Of a stretch of DNA of 64,000 nucleotides, positions 36,861 through 45,853 are shown one piece after another; the first letter of the stretch is position 1, and the number at the start of each line of letters is the position of its first letter. The notes under the pieces were generated by a model. That model was not told where the DNA came from, made no database searches, and saw only the letters and a list, made by a program, of their open reading frames with translations. This DNA comes from UBA10329 sp964500205 (lineage in GTDB: Bacteria > Bacteroidota > Bacteroidia > UBA10329), in the NCBI GenBank assembly GCA_964500205.1, contig CAZCNS010000003.1, forward strand, positions 186,001-250,000. The letters are read 5' to 3'. The translations under genes were made by a program, and so were the position numbers.

Positions 36861-37570
36861 TGTCCAAAGTCTATGGCCCTCATCTCCCATGTATAGCCTA
36901 TCGAATCTATCCCTTGAATGTTATAGAGTGTAACCAGTCTATGGATCAACCCGACATGCTTGGCATAGACCTCTTTGGCATAAAGCGAGACCCCGGCTAT
37001 GGCAGGGCGGTCCATCTGAACCACGGTAACTGTGCTGTCGAAGGTCAAGGCACCGATTGAATAGGGTTGGTCAACATCAGTATATTGGAACTCCCAGGCA
37101 GCGGGAATGTTCTCATTTCCATAGTATTCTCTGACGCTCTGAGGTGTAGTGCGGTCATGTCCTTGCCAACGCTTTCCTTCTCTTACTGGGAAATTGTGCT
37201 TGAGGAAAATGACGTTGAATTCGTTCTGCTCAGCGAATGCCTCTGTCAGCACACGACTCCAGACCTTGATGCGCATGGGAGACACAGATGTCATGGTGCG
37301 CTCCACGCGTATGGCGTCCCTGCCGCCCTCGTCCACGAAGACGGACTCATTCAGGTCATGAAGAACGTAGCTCAGGCTACCGGATCCTATAGGGCCGATG
37401 GGGTCGTCCTGCCACATACTGTCCACTTCATAGACCACGTAAGTTCCTAACTCCGTTGGAAAGTAGTCATAGCCGAGGTCGATGCCTTCAAGGTCTTCAT
37501 CATAGCAGCCAGCAAGCTGCACGCAAAGCGCAATAAGCAGCAGTGAAGGGATGATGAAGAATGACCGCAT
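36857..37570 (-). CDS. Lipoprotein of unknown function
   Basis: A 237-residue lipoprotein, signal ending V-Q-L-A-G-C. The mature protein has the mixed strand pattern L-G-x-Y-V-V-Y-E-V-D-S that starts many Bacteroidota beta-barrel-like lipoproteins. No known domain is recognised. The ATG at 37570 follows a CAACTTTG box. Its gene overlaps the S8 protease start (ATGA), so it may assist or anchor that protease; this is inference from position only. Confidence 0.7.
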   Translation of the reverse strand: MRSFFIIPSLLLIALCVQLAGCYDEDLEGIDLGYDYFPTELGTYVVYEVDSMWQDDPIGPIGSGSLSYVLHDLNESVFVDEGGRDAIRVERTMTSVSPMRIKVWSRVLTEAFAEQNEFNVIFLKHNFPVREGKRWQGHDRTTPQSVREYYGNENIPAAWEFQYTDVDQPYSIGALTFDSTVTVVQMDRPAIAGVSLYAKEVYAKHVGLIHRLVTLYNIQGIDSIGYTWEMRAIDFGQ

Positions 37571-37582
37571 GACTTGATGGCT

Positions 37583-37590
37583 CAAAGTTG
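37583..37590 (-). promoter_or_regulatory. -7-like box (CAACTTTG, reverse strand)
   Basis: Seven of eight positions match TAnnTTTG, 12 bases before the ATG at 37570. Confidence 0.35.
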
Positions 37591-37629
37591 CGGTTTTTGG
37601 GCCTAAGTTGTTATCGTACCCGATGCAGG

Positions 37630-39267
37630 TCAATCAGCTGCCTTTCGCTGCATGATGAGCCACGCTCCGCGCTCCTCTACCACCTGAATGTGAGAGAACC
37701 AGAAGTGGACACGTGACACATCGCCTTTTCGTACGATGAAGTAAACGGGGCGGTCCGGATGCCCGGTGGCCAACCAGTTCACATCACGCGACCGCGGGTC
37801 GATGTCTTCGATAGCATGGCCATAGAACAGATGTGCGTAAGAATGGAAATACATCGGGCGCAGGTAGCACCGTTCACTGCTCTTCTCCTCGTAGAACTCC
37901 ACAAGGTCACGCTGTGTATATGCTTCTATTTTCGGTGAGATAAATACACCTAACATCCACACAGACAATCCATTAATTACAAAAAATAGTATACTGCCAA
38001 TCTGTAATTGTTGCTTAAAAAGGAGCAGGAGGGAGGCAGTGCTTCCCAGTAGGAAGAACACCCCGATCAGGGGCTCCAAAGAATGCTCAGGCACATCCTT
38101 TGACAGCATGGCGAAAGCGAATTCCTGAGACTCCAGCAAAGGTAGTAGGTGAGGTTTGAGGACATTGAACATCCCTGCGAGCGTGAATGTGGTACCCAGC
38201 AGCAGTGCCATCATGAGCATGGCGGTGAATTGTGTCCGTGAAAGGCGCCATTCACCTCTGAACGCTCGCTCCAACTGCCACGCGGCAAGGAACGTGAGCG
38301 GGAAATAGGTGAGTGATGAGTAGTGGATGATCTTGGTTTTCACAACGCTGAATACGATGAGTACCACCCAGAACATAACCTTCATCCACCTGCGATAATG
38401 CATCGCTGCATCATCATTTGACTGCTTTTTCCATCCGAAAACGAAAAGGAGAGAGGCAGGGAAACAACCGAACAGCAATACCAGCGGATGATACCAGAAC
38501 GGCTGAGCATGACCCGCCTCACTCTGGGAAGCGAGCCTGAGCTGATAGGCGATGAACTCACGCACGACATGCCCGTGCCCTCTACCTATCTCAGCTATGA
38601 AATAGGAGAACCCGATGAGAAGGACCGGCATGAGGAAAAGCAGCGGGTCTATCCAACGGAGGCGCACTCGGTCACGCATCATGATTGCCAGCACCAAGGC
38701 ACAGATGCCAGGAATCAGAAGCCCGACAGGTCCCTTGGTGAGCACAGCCAGCCCGATGAACACACCAGCCAGCACAATACGCCCCTTCTTTAGCGGAAAA
38801 ACGTCCGATCCGACCGCCAACTGATGGATGCCGAGGAAGATGAACAGGTTGAACCACGGGTCGATGATGCCAGACCGGAAGTAGAAGCCCGGCAGCAGCG
38901 AACCCGCGAACACCCCCGCCCACAGCAGCCCGAAGCGTGTGCCGGCCAGACTGCTGCCGATGCGGAAGAGCAGAGGGAGGGTCACCGCACCGGCAATGGC
39001 GTTCGGTAGTCGTGCTGCGAAAGCACTCACCCCGAAAAGCTTCATACAGATGGCCTGCATCCAGATGAAAAGCGGGGGCTTCTCCCAGAATGGCTCGTAG
39101 TTGATCTGCACATAACGCCACTCGCCCGTCACTAACATTTCTCTGGCCGCCTCCGCGAAGTTGACCTCGTCCCAATCGAACAGGTTGACATGCCCCAGCA
39201 GCGGAACGTAACACAGCAGCGCAGCGCAGCCTATGAGCAATGAAATGAAGGTAACCTGTCGGTTCAT
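37630..39267 (-). CDS. GT39-family (ArnT-like) membrane glycosyltransferase
   Basis: A 545-residue GT-C enzyme. The first loop carries W-D-E-V-N-F-A-E-A-A-R (Asp/Glu near 32-33), the classic ArnT/PMT catalytic motif, followed by W-E-K-P-P-L-F-I-W, and about a dozen hydrophobic helices. ArnT-like enzymes move aminoarabinose or other sugars from undecaprenyl phosphate to lipid A or glycoproteins. Acceptor is unknown. It is divergent from purL and upstream of the lipoprotein-protease pair. It is the second GT39-type gene in the window (the other ends at 11259). Confidence 0.88.
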   Translation of the reverse strand: MNRQVTFISLLIGCAALLCYVPLLGHVNLFDWDEVNFAEAAREMLVTGEWRYVQINYEPFWEKPPLFIWMQAICMKLFGVSAFAARLPNAIAGAVTLPLLFRIGSSLAGTRFGLLWAGVFAGSLLPGFYFRSGIIDPWFNLFIFLGIHQLAVGSDVFPLKKGRIVLAGVFIGLAVLTKGPVGLLIPGICALVLAIMMRDRVRLRWIDPLLFLMPVLLIGFSYFIAEIGRGHGHVVREFIAYQLRLASQSEAGHAQPFWYHPLVLLFGCFPASLLFVFGWKKQSNDDAAMHYRRWMKVMFWVVLIVFSVVKTKIIHYSSLTYFPLTFLAAWQLERAFRGEWRLSRTQFTAMLMMALLLGTTFTLAGMFNVLKPHLLPLLESQEFAFAMLSKDVPEHSLEPLIGVFFLLGSTASLLLLFKQQLQIGSILFFVINGLSVWMLGVFISPKIEAYTQRDLVEFYEEKSSERCYLRPMYFHSYAHLFYGHAIEDIDPRSRDVNWLATGHPDRPVYFIVRKGDVSRVHFWFSHIQVVEERGAWLIMQRKAAD

Positions 39268-39344
39268 AACGGCTTCAAAATAACGAACAAGGCGAAGGCC
39301 GTGCGCTGTTCATAACTCCGCAATAACCTCCAAATAGGGCGGAT

Positions 39345-39352
39345 TACCTTCG
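39345..39352 (+). promoter_or_regulatory. -7-like box (TACCTTCG) upstream of purL
   Basis: The TAnnTTCG variant, 32 bases before the purL ATG; the same octamer precedes atpD on the other strand. Confidence 0.4.
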
Positions 39353-39384
39353 CGCCAACACTTTTCAGCGAAAAAAAACACGCC

Positions 39385-41631
39385 ATGTCAGAGACCGCTT
39401 CACAGCCCCTCACCACCGTAGAGACCGCCAAGAAACTCGGCCTGCTGCCCGAGGAGTTCGACCGTATCAACGAGATACTGGGCCGCGTGCCCAACTTCAC
39501 CGAACTGAGCATCTTCTCGGTGATGTGGAGCGAGCACTGCAGCTACAAGAACTCCATCGTTTGGCTCAAGACCCTCCCAAAGGACGGCCCGCTGATGCTG
39601 GCCAAAGCGGGCGAGGAGAACGCTGGTCTGGTGGACATCGGTGATGGCCTGGCGTGCGCCTTCAAGATTGAGTCACACAACCATCCCAGCGCGCTCGAGC
39701 CTTATCAGGGCGCTGCCACGGGCGTGGGTGGCATCAACCGCGACATCTTCACGATGGGTGCGCGGCCGATTGCGCAGCTCAACTCATTGCGCTTCGGCAA
39801 TCCCGACCTGCCTCGCACCAAGTGGTTGATGAAGGGCGTGGTCAAGGGCATCGGTGACTACGGCAATGCGTTCGGCATACCGACCGTGGGCGGTGAGGTC
39901 TATTTCGATGAATGCTACAACCAGAACCCTCTTGTAAACGCCATGAGCGTGGGCATCCTTGAAGTGGGCACGATGGTCTCTGCCACATCGCACGGAGTGG
40001 GCAACCCCGTTTTCATCGTGGGTTCCAGCACGGGCAAGGACGGTATTCACGGTGCCACTTTCGCATCAGAGGACATCACCGAGGCATCGGCCGAGAAGAT
40101 CCCTGCCGTGCAGGTGGGCGACCCGTTCCAAGAGAAACTCCTTTTGGAAGCGTCACTCGAAGTGATAAAGACAGGCGCGGTCATCGGAATGCAGGACATG
40201 GGTGCAGCAGGCATCACCTGCTCCACCAGCGAGATGAGCGCCAAGGGCGAACATGGCATGGAAATCCACCTCGACAAAGTCCCGACCCGTCAGGAGGGAA
40301 TGCTCGGCTGGGAGATCCTGCTGAGTGAAAGTCAGGAGCGAATGCTCATTGTGGTTGAGAAAGGCCGCGAGGAAGAGGTGTTGGCGGTATTCGACAAGTG
40401 GGACTTGAACTGTGTGCAGATCGGCACCGTGACCGAGGGTGGTCGCCTGCGCTACTACATGCACGGTGAACTGGTAGGCGATGTGCCCGCCCACGACCTT
40501 GTGCTCGGTGGCGGGGCGCCCGTCTATCATCGCGAGTTCAAGGAGCCCGCCTATTATGAGGAGTACAAGAAGTTCAGCATCGACAGCATCGAAGAGCCTG
40601 ATTCAGAGGGACTCAAGAAGGCCGCTTGGCACCTCATCGGCCATCCTAACATCTGCTCTCGCCAATGGGTCTATGACCAATACGACAGCATGGTCGGTAC
40701 CTTGAACATGAGCACCAACGCTCCCAGCGATGCAGCCATTGTAAACCTGAAAGGCTCCGACCGCGCCCTCGCGTTGACGGTTGATTGCAACGCGCGCTAC
40801 ATCAAGAGCGACCCCGAGCGCGGTACGGCCATCGCGGTATCAGAGGCTGCACGCAACATCGTGTGCAGCGGTGGCGAACCCATGGCCATCACCAACTGTC
40901 TGAACTTCGGCAATCCATACTCGCCCGAAGTGTATTGGACTTTTGTAGGGGCCATCAAGGGCATGGGCGCGGCATGCCGCAAATTCGAGACGCCTGTGAC
41001 GGGCGGCAACGTCAGCTTCTACAACCAGAGCGTGTTCGACAACAAGGTGGAGCCGGTGTTTCCCACCCCGACCATCGGCATGGTAGGTCTGGTGCGTAGC
41101 AAGAAGGAGCGCATGACGCTGCACTTCAAGCACGCTGGGGACCTCATATATCTCGTGGGGCAGGCCCGCAACGACATCAACAGTTCAGAGTACCTCTACT
41201 CGTTCCATGGGGTGAAAGGCTCGCCTGCGCCTTACCTCGGTCTGGAGGAGGAGGCGCAGCTTCACGCGACCATTCTCGACATCATCCGCAGCGGTGTTGT
41301 GCAGTCTGTGCATGATGTGAGCGATGGCGGGCTGTTCATCAGCCTGTTCGAGAGCGCACGGGCTGGAAGGCTCGGTTTCAGCATCAGCACCGACCGCAAC
41401 TTCCGCAGCGATGCCTTCCTCTTCGGGGAGAGTCAGAGCCGCGCGGTTGTCTCTGTGAGGCCAGAGCAGAAGGACGCGTTCGAGGAAAGCCTCAGCGGCC
41501 ACGAGGTGCCCTTCACCCTGCTGGGCGAGGTGACCGAAAGCCCCGAGATGCTGGTCGATGGCGAGAGTTTCGGCAGCCTGTGCGAGGCGGTGAAGCTGTA
41601 TGATGGGGTGCTGGCGGGGAAGTTGAGTTGA
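39385..41631 (+). CDS. purL: Phosphoribosylformylglycinamidine synthase subunit PurL
   Basis: A 748-residue enzyme of purine synthesis (FGAR to FGAM with ATP and PurQ-supplied ammonia). The motifs S-V-M-W-S-E-H-C-S-Y-K-N-S near residue 45, E-S-H-N-H-P-S near residue 94 and M-G-A-A-G-I-T-C near 272 are those of the small PurL type that partners PurS and PurQ. Neither partner gene is adjacent, so they must lie elsewhere. GC-rich codon use fits the core genome, in contrast to the gene that follows. Confidence 0.97.
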   Translation: MSETASQPLTTVETAKKLGLLPEEFDRINEILGRVPNFTELSIFSVMWSEHCSYKNSIVWLKTLPKDGPLMLAKAGEENAGLVDIGDGLACAFKIESHNHPSALEPYQGAATGVGGINRDIFTMGARPIAQLNSLRFGNPDLPRTKWLMKGVVKGIGDYGNAFGIPTVGGEVYFDECYNQNPLVNAMSVGILEVGTMVSATSHGVGNPVFIVGSSTGKDGIHGATFASEDITEASAEKIPAVQVGDPFQEKLLLEASLEVIKTGAVIGMQDMGAAGITCSTSEMSAKGEHGMEIHLDKVPTRQEGMLGWEILLSESQERMLIVVEKGREEEVLAVFDKWDLNCVQIGTVTEGGRLRYYMHGELVGDVPAHDLVLGGGAPVYHREFKEPAYYEEYKKFSIDSIEEPDSEGLKKAAWHLIGHPNICSRQWVYDQYDSMVGTLNMSTNAPSDAAIVNLKGSDRALALTVDCNARYIKSDPERGTAIAVSEAARNIVCSGGEPMAITNCLNFGNPYSPEVYWTFVGAIKGMGAACRKFETPVTGGNVSFYNQSVFDNKVEPVFPTPTIGMVGLVRSKKERMTLHFKHAGDLIYLVGQARNDINSSEYLYSFHGVKGSPAPYLGLEEEAQLHATILDIIRSGVVQSVHDVSDGGLFISLFESARAGRLGFSISTDRNFRSDAFLFGESQSRAVVSVRPEQKDAFEESLSGHEVPFTLLGEVTESPEMLVDGESFGSLCEAVKLYDGVLAGKLS

Positions 41632-41662
41632 ACGGACTTCACTATTTCAAAATCCATCTCAC

Positions 41663-42538
41663 ATGTCTGAAACCACTAGAAAGCAAGCCGATCACATCAG
41701 ATGGATGGGGCCAGTGCTTGATGCATTGCGCCAACTTGGTGGTTCTGGCAAGCCCCGTGAAGTTGCGGACCGTGTGGCGCAGAATTTATCCCTTACCGAA
41801 AAGAAACTAGACGAAACTTTGAAATCCGGTCAAAATCGATTCTATAACTCGGTTGCTTGGGCGAGGCAGTATTTGGTTTGGGAGGGCTTGCTTGACTCTT
41901 CCAAACATGGTATCTGGACATTGTCTCCGAAAGGAGAGATTACCACCCTTTCAGATAAGCAGAGCAGGGAACTCGTCAAAAAATGGGTTGACATACATCG
42001 AAAAGCTAAATCCACGGATAGTAAGGAGGAAGTTTCCGAAGAAATCATCACAATCGATGCTGAAGACAATCTACTTGCCGAAAGGCCTACCAACCTGATT
42101 GATGTGCTGCAAAGCCTTTCTCCAAGTGGCTTTGAGCGCGTTTGTCAAAGGCTTCTGCGAGAATCAGGTTTTGAGAATGTGGTGGTCACTGGCAAATCAC
42201 ATGATGGAGGGATTGACGGTTATGGAGTGCTTGAAATCAACCCGTTCGTAAGTTTCAAAGTCCTATTTCAATGTAAGAGATATAAAGGAACGGTTTCACG
42301 CGCTCAAGTAGGAGATTTCCGAAACGCCATGATTGGCCGGGCCGAAAAAGGAATAATCATCACCACGGGAACTTTCTCCTCTGACGCGACCAAAGAAGCC
42401 TCACGAGATGGTGCTCCACAAATAGAATTAGTGGACGGGAACAAATTGGTGGAGATGTTCAAGCGTGTGGAATTGGGACTCAAGCCGAAAACAGTCTACG
42501 AGGTGGATATTCAGTTTTTCGAGCCCTACATGAAGTAA
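41663..42538 (+). CDS. Mrr-family restriction endonuclease
   Basis: A 291-residue protein with an N-terminal winged-helix Mrr_N domain (about 10-95) and a C-terminal Mrr_cat PD-(D/E)xK nuclease domain (about 150-270). The nuclease signature is D-G-G-I-D-G (Asp185) followed by F-Q-C-K (Gln203, Lys205). Mrr enzymes cut modified DNA (type IV restriction). No methyltransferase gene is nearby, which fits. It looks more AT-rich than purL before it and stands next to a toxin-antitoxin pair, suggesting a small acquired defence patch. Confidence 0.9.
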   Translation: MSETTRKQADHIRWMGPVLDALRQLGGSGKPREVADRVAQNLSLTEKKLDETLKSGQNRFYNSVAWARQYLVWEGLLDSSKHGIWTLSPKGEITTLSDKQSRELVKKWVDIHRKAKSTDSKEEVSEEIITIDAEDNLLAERPTNLIDVLQSLSPSGFERVCQRLLRESGFENVVVTGKSHDGGIDGYGVLEINPFVSFKVLFQCKRYKGTVSRAQVGDFRNAMIGRAEKGIIITTGTFSSDATKEASRDGAPQIELVDGNKLVEMFKRVELGLKPKTVYEVDIQFFEPYMK

Positions 42539-42604
42539 GGTCCAGTCACCTGATAGAGCGGATGGGAATAACAAGGCAACTTCACCTGCCATGAGCATCT
42601 TCCC

Positions 42605-42612
42605 TACCTTAG
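42605..42612 (+). promoter_or_regulatory. -7-like box (TACCTTAG) upstream of the toxin-antitoxin pair
   Basis: Seven of eight positions match TAnnTTTG. It ends one base before an in-frame ATG at 42614, so the start at 42632 is the better choice for the antitoxin. Confidence 0.3.
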
Positions 42613-42631
42613 CATGACCAAATCCAGGATC

Positions 42632-42850
42632 ATGAGCACAGCAGAAGCCATTTCGCGGATTGCCGATGAGCTGAAAAGGCGCAACGATGCCGCGCTCATT
42701 GAAGAAATAACACTCATGTTGGGCATCCAGGACGCTCTGCGAGAGGAAATGGTGGCACAGGCACTCCGGGCCGAGCAGGAGATCAGTGATGGCAAAGGGC
42801 TTACCCCAAAAGAGGCCCGGACTTTCATGCAAGCGGCATTCAAAGGTTGA
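42632..42850 (+). CDS. Probable antitoxin of a ParE/RelE-type module
   Basis: A 72-residue helical acidic protein lying directly before a ParE/RelE-like toxin gene, the usual position of an antitoxin. It shows no clear DNA-binding motif I can name; the family is assigned by position, size and helical composition. Its stop overlaps the toxin's TTG start. An alternative start at ATG 42614 adds six residues. Confidence 0.55.
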   Translation: MSTAEAISRIADELKRRNDAALIEEITLMLGIQDALREEMVAQALRAEQEISDGKGLTPKEARTFMQAAFKG

Positions 42851-43149
42851 AAACCGTCATCTACATGCCGAGTGCGCTGCTACGGCTGCGCGATGCCATC
42901 GAATTTCTGCGTCAGAAGCTTCCAGAGGAAAAGACCGCTGCCATCTTGAACCGAGTGCTTGACCGTGCAGACAGACTGAGTGTCGACTATGAACTTGGGC
43001 AGTTTGAACCCTACCTCGAACACCTTGACAAAGGTCACCGCAGACTGATCGAGGGTCATTTCAAGATCATCTACCGAGTGGAGGGCGATGTGGTCTATGT
43101 GACCGACATCTTCGACTCGCGGCAAGACCCCGACAAGGTGAAGGGATGA
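42847..43149 (+). CDS. ParE/RelE-superfamily toxin
   Basis: A 100-residue protein with the RelE/ParE pattern: an N-terminal strand, two helices with R-A-D-R-L, then the strand run H-F-K-I-I-Y-R-V-E-G-D-V-V-Y-V-T-D-I-F and a late R-Q-D-P. ParE poisons gyrase and RelE cleaves mRNA; which one this resembles cannot be settled by eye. The TTG start overlaps the antitoxin stop (TTGA); ATG 42865 is an alternative. Confidence 0.72.
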   Translation: MKTVIYMPSALLRLRDAIEFLRQKLPEEKTAAILNRVLDRADRLSVDYELGQFEPYLEHLDKGHRRLIEGHFKIIYRVEGDVVYVTDIFDSRQDPDKVKG

Positions 43150-43200
43150 TTTTCACACCATAGCATCGCAAGGCCCCGTCTGCCGATATTGCGCCCTGCA

Positions 43201-44400
43201 ATGGAACTCTTCGGCATATCTGTCACCGTGCTGCTCATTCCTGTCATCTCGGCACTCATAGGCTGGGGGACGAACTGGTTGGCTTTGAAGATGACCTTCG
43301 AGCCATTGGAGTATGTGGGCATCCGCCCGTTCGGGTGGCAGGGCATCATTCCAGCAAAGGCTGAGAAGATGGCCGGGAAAACCGTTGATCTGCTCACCGC
43401 GCACCTCATCGACATCAAGGAGCTTTTTGCCCGCATTGACCCAAAGGTCGTCAGCTCTGAGCTGAAACCCGCGCTGAGCAAGATGGCGCGACCCATGATA
43501 GACAGTGCCATGCAGCAGCACATGCCCACCATCTGGTGGCTCATGCCAAAGGCCGAGAGGGAACGGATGTACCTGCAAGCGGAGCAGCAGCTTCCGGCAT
43601 CGGTCAAGGCTGTGATGGATGACGTGCATGAAGATCTCGGAAAGATCTTCGACATCCGCGCCATGGTGGTGGACCATATCGCGCAGGACAAGCGGGTGAT
43701 GAACAAGCTTTTCATGGAGTGCGGCCACAAGGAGTTCAAGTTCATAGAGCACTCGGGGCTGTATTTCGGTTTTCTTTTCGGGCTCATTCAAATGGTTATT
43801 TGGCTTTGGCTTCAGAACTGGTGGCTATTGCCCATCGGTGGTCTGCTGGTAGGTTATCTCACCAACTGGCTGGCGCTGAAGCTCATCTTCCGTCCGCAGC
43901 AACCTGTGCAAATCGGACCCTGGGTGTTGCAGGGGCTCTTCATGAAACGGCAGAAAGAGGTGGCGGAGAAGTATGGATACATGGTGGCGCATGATATCCT
44001 TTCGGCCGAGAATATCTTCGGACACATTCTCCGCAACGGTATCTCCGGACGCCTTGCCGAGATCATCGGGATGCATGTGACCCGCGCTGTGGACAAGGCG
44101 GCAGGCATGAGAGCCATGCTGCTCAATCTGGCAGGAGCGGCAGAGAATATGCATCGTATTCGACTGCACTTGGCTGCCGAGCTCATCATCCGTTTGCCAG
44201 ATCACGCGCATCTGCTCTTCAAGCATACCGACCGTGCCCTTGACCTTGAACGCACGCTTCGTGAGCGGCTCGGCCAGCTTGCCCCTGATGAGTATGAAGG
44301 TACGCTGCGTCCTGCATTTCAAGAAGATGAGCTCACTCTGATTCTCGTTGGTGCGGCATTGGGCGGTGTAGCAGGTTGCATTCAAGCACTGTTGATGTAA
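43201..44400 (+). CDS. DUF445-family membrane protein
   Basis: A 399-residue protein. Two copies of a G-W-G-T-N-W-L-A-L-K-type motif (near residue 22 and again near 220) mark the duplicated DUF445 fold, each followed by a P-rich loop and a long helical region. Hydrophobic helices lie at about 5-22, 175-195, 198-218 and near the C-terminus. Function unknown; DUF445 proteins are widespread inner-membrane proteins. ATG 43201 is preferred over the upstream TTG 43189. Confidence 0.85.
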   Translation: MELFGISVTVLLIPVISALIGWGTNWLALKMTFEPLEYVGIRPFGWQGIIPAKAEKMAGKTVDLLTAHLIDIKELFARIDPKVVSSELKPALSKMARPMIDSAMQQHMPTIWWLMPKAERERMYLQAEQQLPASVKAVMDDVHEDLGKIFDIRAMVVDHIAQDKRVMNKLFMECGHKEFKFIEHSGLYFGFLFGLIQMVIWLWLQNWWLLPIGGLLVGYLTNWLALKLIFRPQQPVQIGPWVLQGLFMKRQKEVAEKYGYMVAHDILSAENIFGHILRNGISGRLAEIIGMHVTRAVDKAAGMRAMLLNLAGAAENMHRIRLHLAAELIIRLPDHAHLLFKHTDRALDLERTLRERLGQLAPDEYEGTLRPAFQEDELTLILVGAALGGVAGCIQALLM

Positions 44401-44455
44401 TGCGCTCACAGAGTAGGGGAGGGCACCATTTGCAAAGCTGGCCCAAACATGGCCT

Positions 44456-44463
44456 TATATTTG
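44456..44463 (+). promoter_or_regulatory. -7 box (TATATTTG) of the TPR protein gene
   Basis: A perfect TAnnTTTG match 43 bases before the ATG at 44507. A TTTG at 44429-44432 fits the -33 element with a 23-base spacing. This is the best-formed promoter in the window. Confidence 0.65.
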
Positions 44464-44506
44464 CCCACTGCACCAACTGTAACAGACCAAAACCCAGAAA
44501 AATCCA

Positions 44507-45718
44507 ATGAAAAAGTTGTTTCTGCTCCTTCCATTCGTGGCGGCCACAGTAGCTTCGGCAGACGCCCAGCCCGCCAAACGTACCAGTGCGTTCAACTATC
44601 TCGGCTATGGTGAACTCGACAATGCCAAAGAAGCCATCGATGCTGCCAGCGAGCACGAGAAAACAGTAGCCGATGCCAAGACCTGGCTCTATCGCGGTCA
44701 GATCTACCAAGGCATTTACGAGTCACAAGACCCGAAATTCAAAGCGTTGTCAGACAATCCGCTGGAGGAGGCCTACAAGGCTTTTCTGAAGTGCAACGAA
44801 CTGGATGAGAAAGGAACCCACTCAGATGTCACACTGAAATATCTGGATGTGCAGAGCCGTCAGTTCATTAACGAGGGTATCACGGCCTACAACAGCAAAA
44901 ATTATCCGGCTGCGCTCAACGCTTTTGAGAATGTGATCGCGATCACAGCCACTCCGAAGATCCAACGCACCGACTCGCTGGCCATCTACTATGCAGGCGC
45001 ATGTGCTGAACAGACAGGAGATCTGGCCAAGGCAGAGAAGCACTACCGGAAAGCCATTGACATCGACTTTCAGGCAGAGCAGGCTTTTGTTCGCATGTCC
45101 AGGATGTATTCTGATGCAGGTGACAAGGAAAAAGCATTCTCCATCGTGAAGGAAGGACGCAAGCGTTTCCCCGATAATCAGACACTCGTGACCGAGGAAG
45201 TGAACGCTTACCTGATGAGCGACCGCCACGAAGAGGCCATGGAGGCCCTGAATGTGGCCATCGGTCTCGACCCCGAGAACTTCTCGTTGCATTTCGCACT
45301 TGGGTTCGTGAATGACCGACTTGCGGCCAAATCATTGGAAACAAATCCTGAGGGAGGAGCGCAGTACGAGCAGTACCTTGCTAATGCAGAGAAAAGCTAC
45401 AAGCAGAGTATTGAGTTGAATGGAGAGAATTTCGATGCGGTGTATAACCTCGGTGCCCTTTATTTCAACCGTGCGGTGAAGCTCAACGAGGTAGCCAACA
45501 CCATTGACGACATGAAGAAATTCGAGGCCGCACGAAAAGTCGCTGACGATGTGTTCGACCAATCACTGCCCATTCTCGAAAAGGCCTACACCTTGAACGG
45601 AACTGACAAGGGCGTTCTGATTTCACTCAAGCAACTGTACTATCGTAAGATGACCAGCGATGACAGCTATGAGTCTAAGTACAACGAGGTTGTAGAGAAA
45701 CTCAAAACCGCTGAGTAG
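44507..45718 (+). CDS. Exported tetratricopeptide-repeat protein
   Basis: A 403-residue protein with a signal peptide (M-K-K start, cut near A-D-A-Q), then repeated helical pairs of TPR type (for example A-E-K-H-Y-R-K-A-I-D-I-D and E-K-S-Y-K-Q-S-I-E-L-N). It is probably a periplasmic scaffold for envelope complexes; its partner is unknown. It has its own strong promoter and a clear hairpin terminator, so it is a single-gene unit. It is convergent with lptD. Confidence 0.8.
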   Translation: MKKLFLLLPFVAATVASADAQPAKRTSAFNYLGYGELDNAKEAIDAASEHEKTVADAKTWLYRGQIYQGIYESQDPKFKALSDNPLEEAYKAFLKCNELDEKGTHSDVTLKYLDVQSRQFINEGITAYNSKNYPAALNAFENVIAITATPKIQRTDSLAIYYAGACAEQTGDLAKAEKHYRKAIDIDFQAEQAFVRMSRMYSDAGDKEKAFSIVKEGRKRFPDNQTLVTEEVNAYLMSDRHEEAMEALNVAIGLDPENFSLHFALGFVNDRLAAKSLETNPEGGAQYEQYLANAEKSYKQSIELNGENFDAVYNLGALYFNRAVKLNEVANTIDDMKKFEAARKVADDVFDQSLPILEKAYTLNGTDKGVLISLKQLYYRKMTSDDSYESKYNEVVEKLKTAE

Positions 45719-45728
45719 TAGAGATAAG

Positions 45729-45750
45729 GAAGGGGTTTCGGCCCCTTCTC
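45729..45750 (+). terminator. Hairpin terminator after the TPR gene
   Basis: GAAGGGG (45729-45735) pairs with CCCCTTC (45742-45748), loop TTTCGG, ending in a pyrimidine stretch. The remaining bases to 45853 are AT-rich and show no gene. Confidence 0.65.
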
Positions 45751-45853
45751 TTGAAAACAGTTATTTAACATAATATAAATTATGAAGAAATAACCGGAGT
45801 AACGCAGCAAGGTCTATCAGCCACGTTTTCATGATCAAGACTTGCTATCAGCG

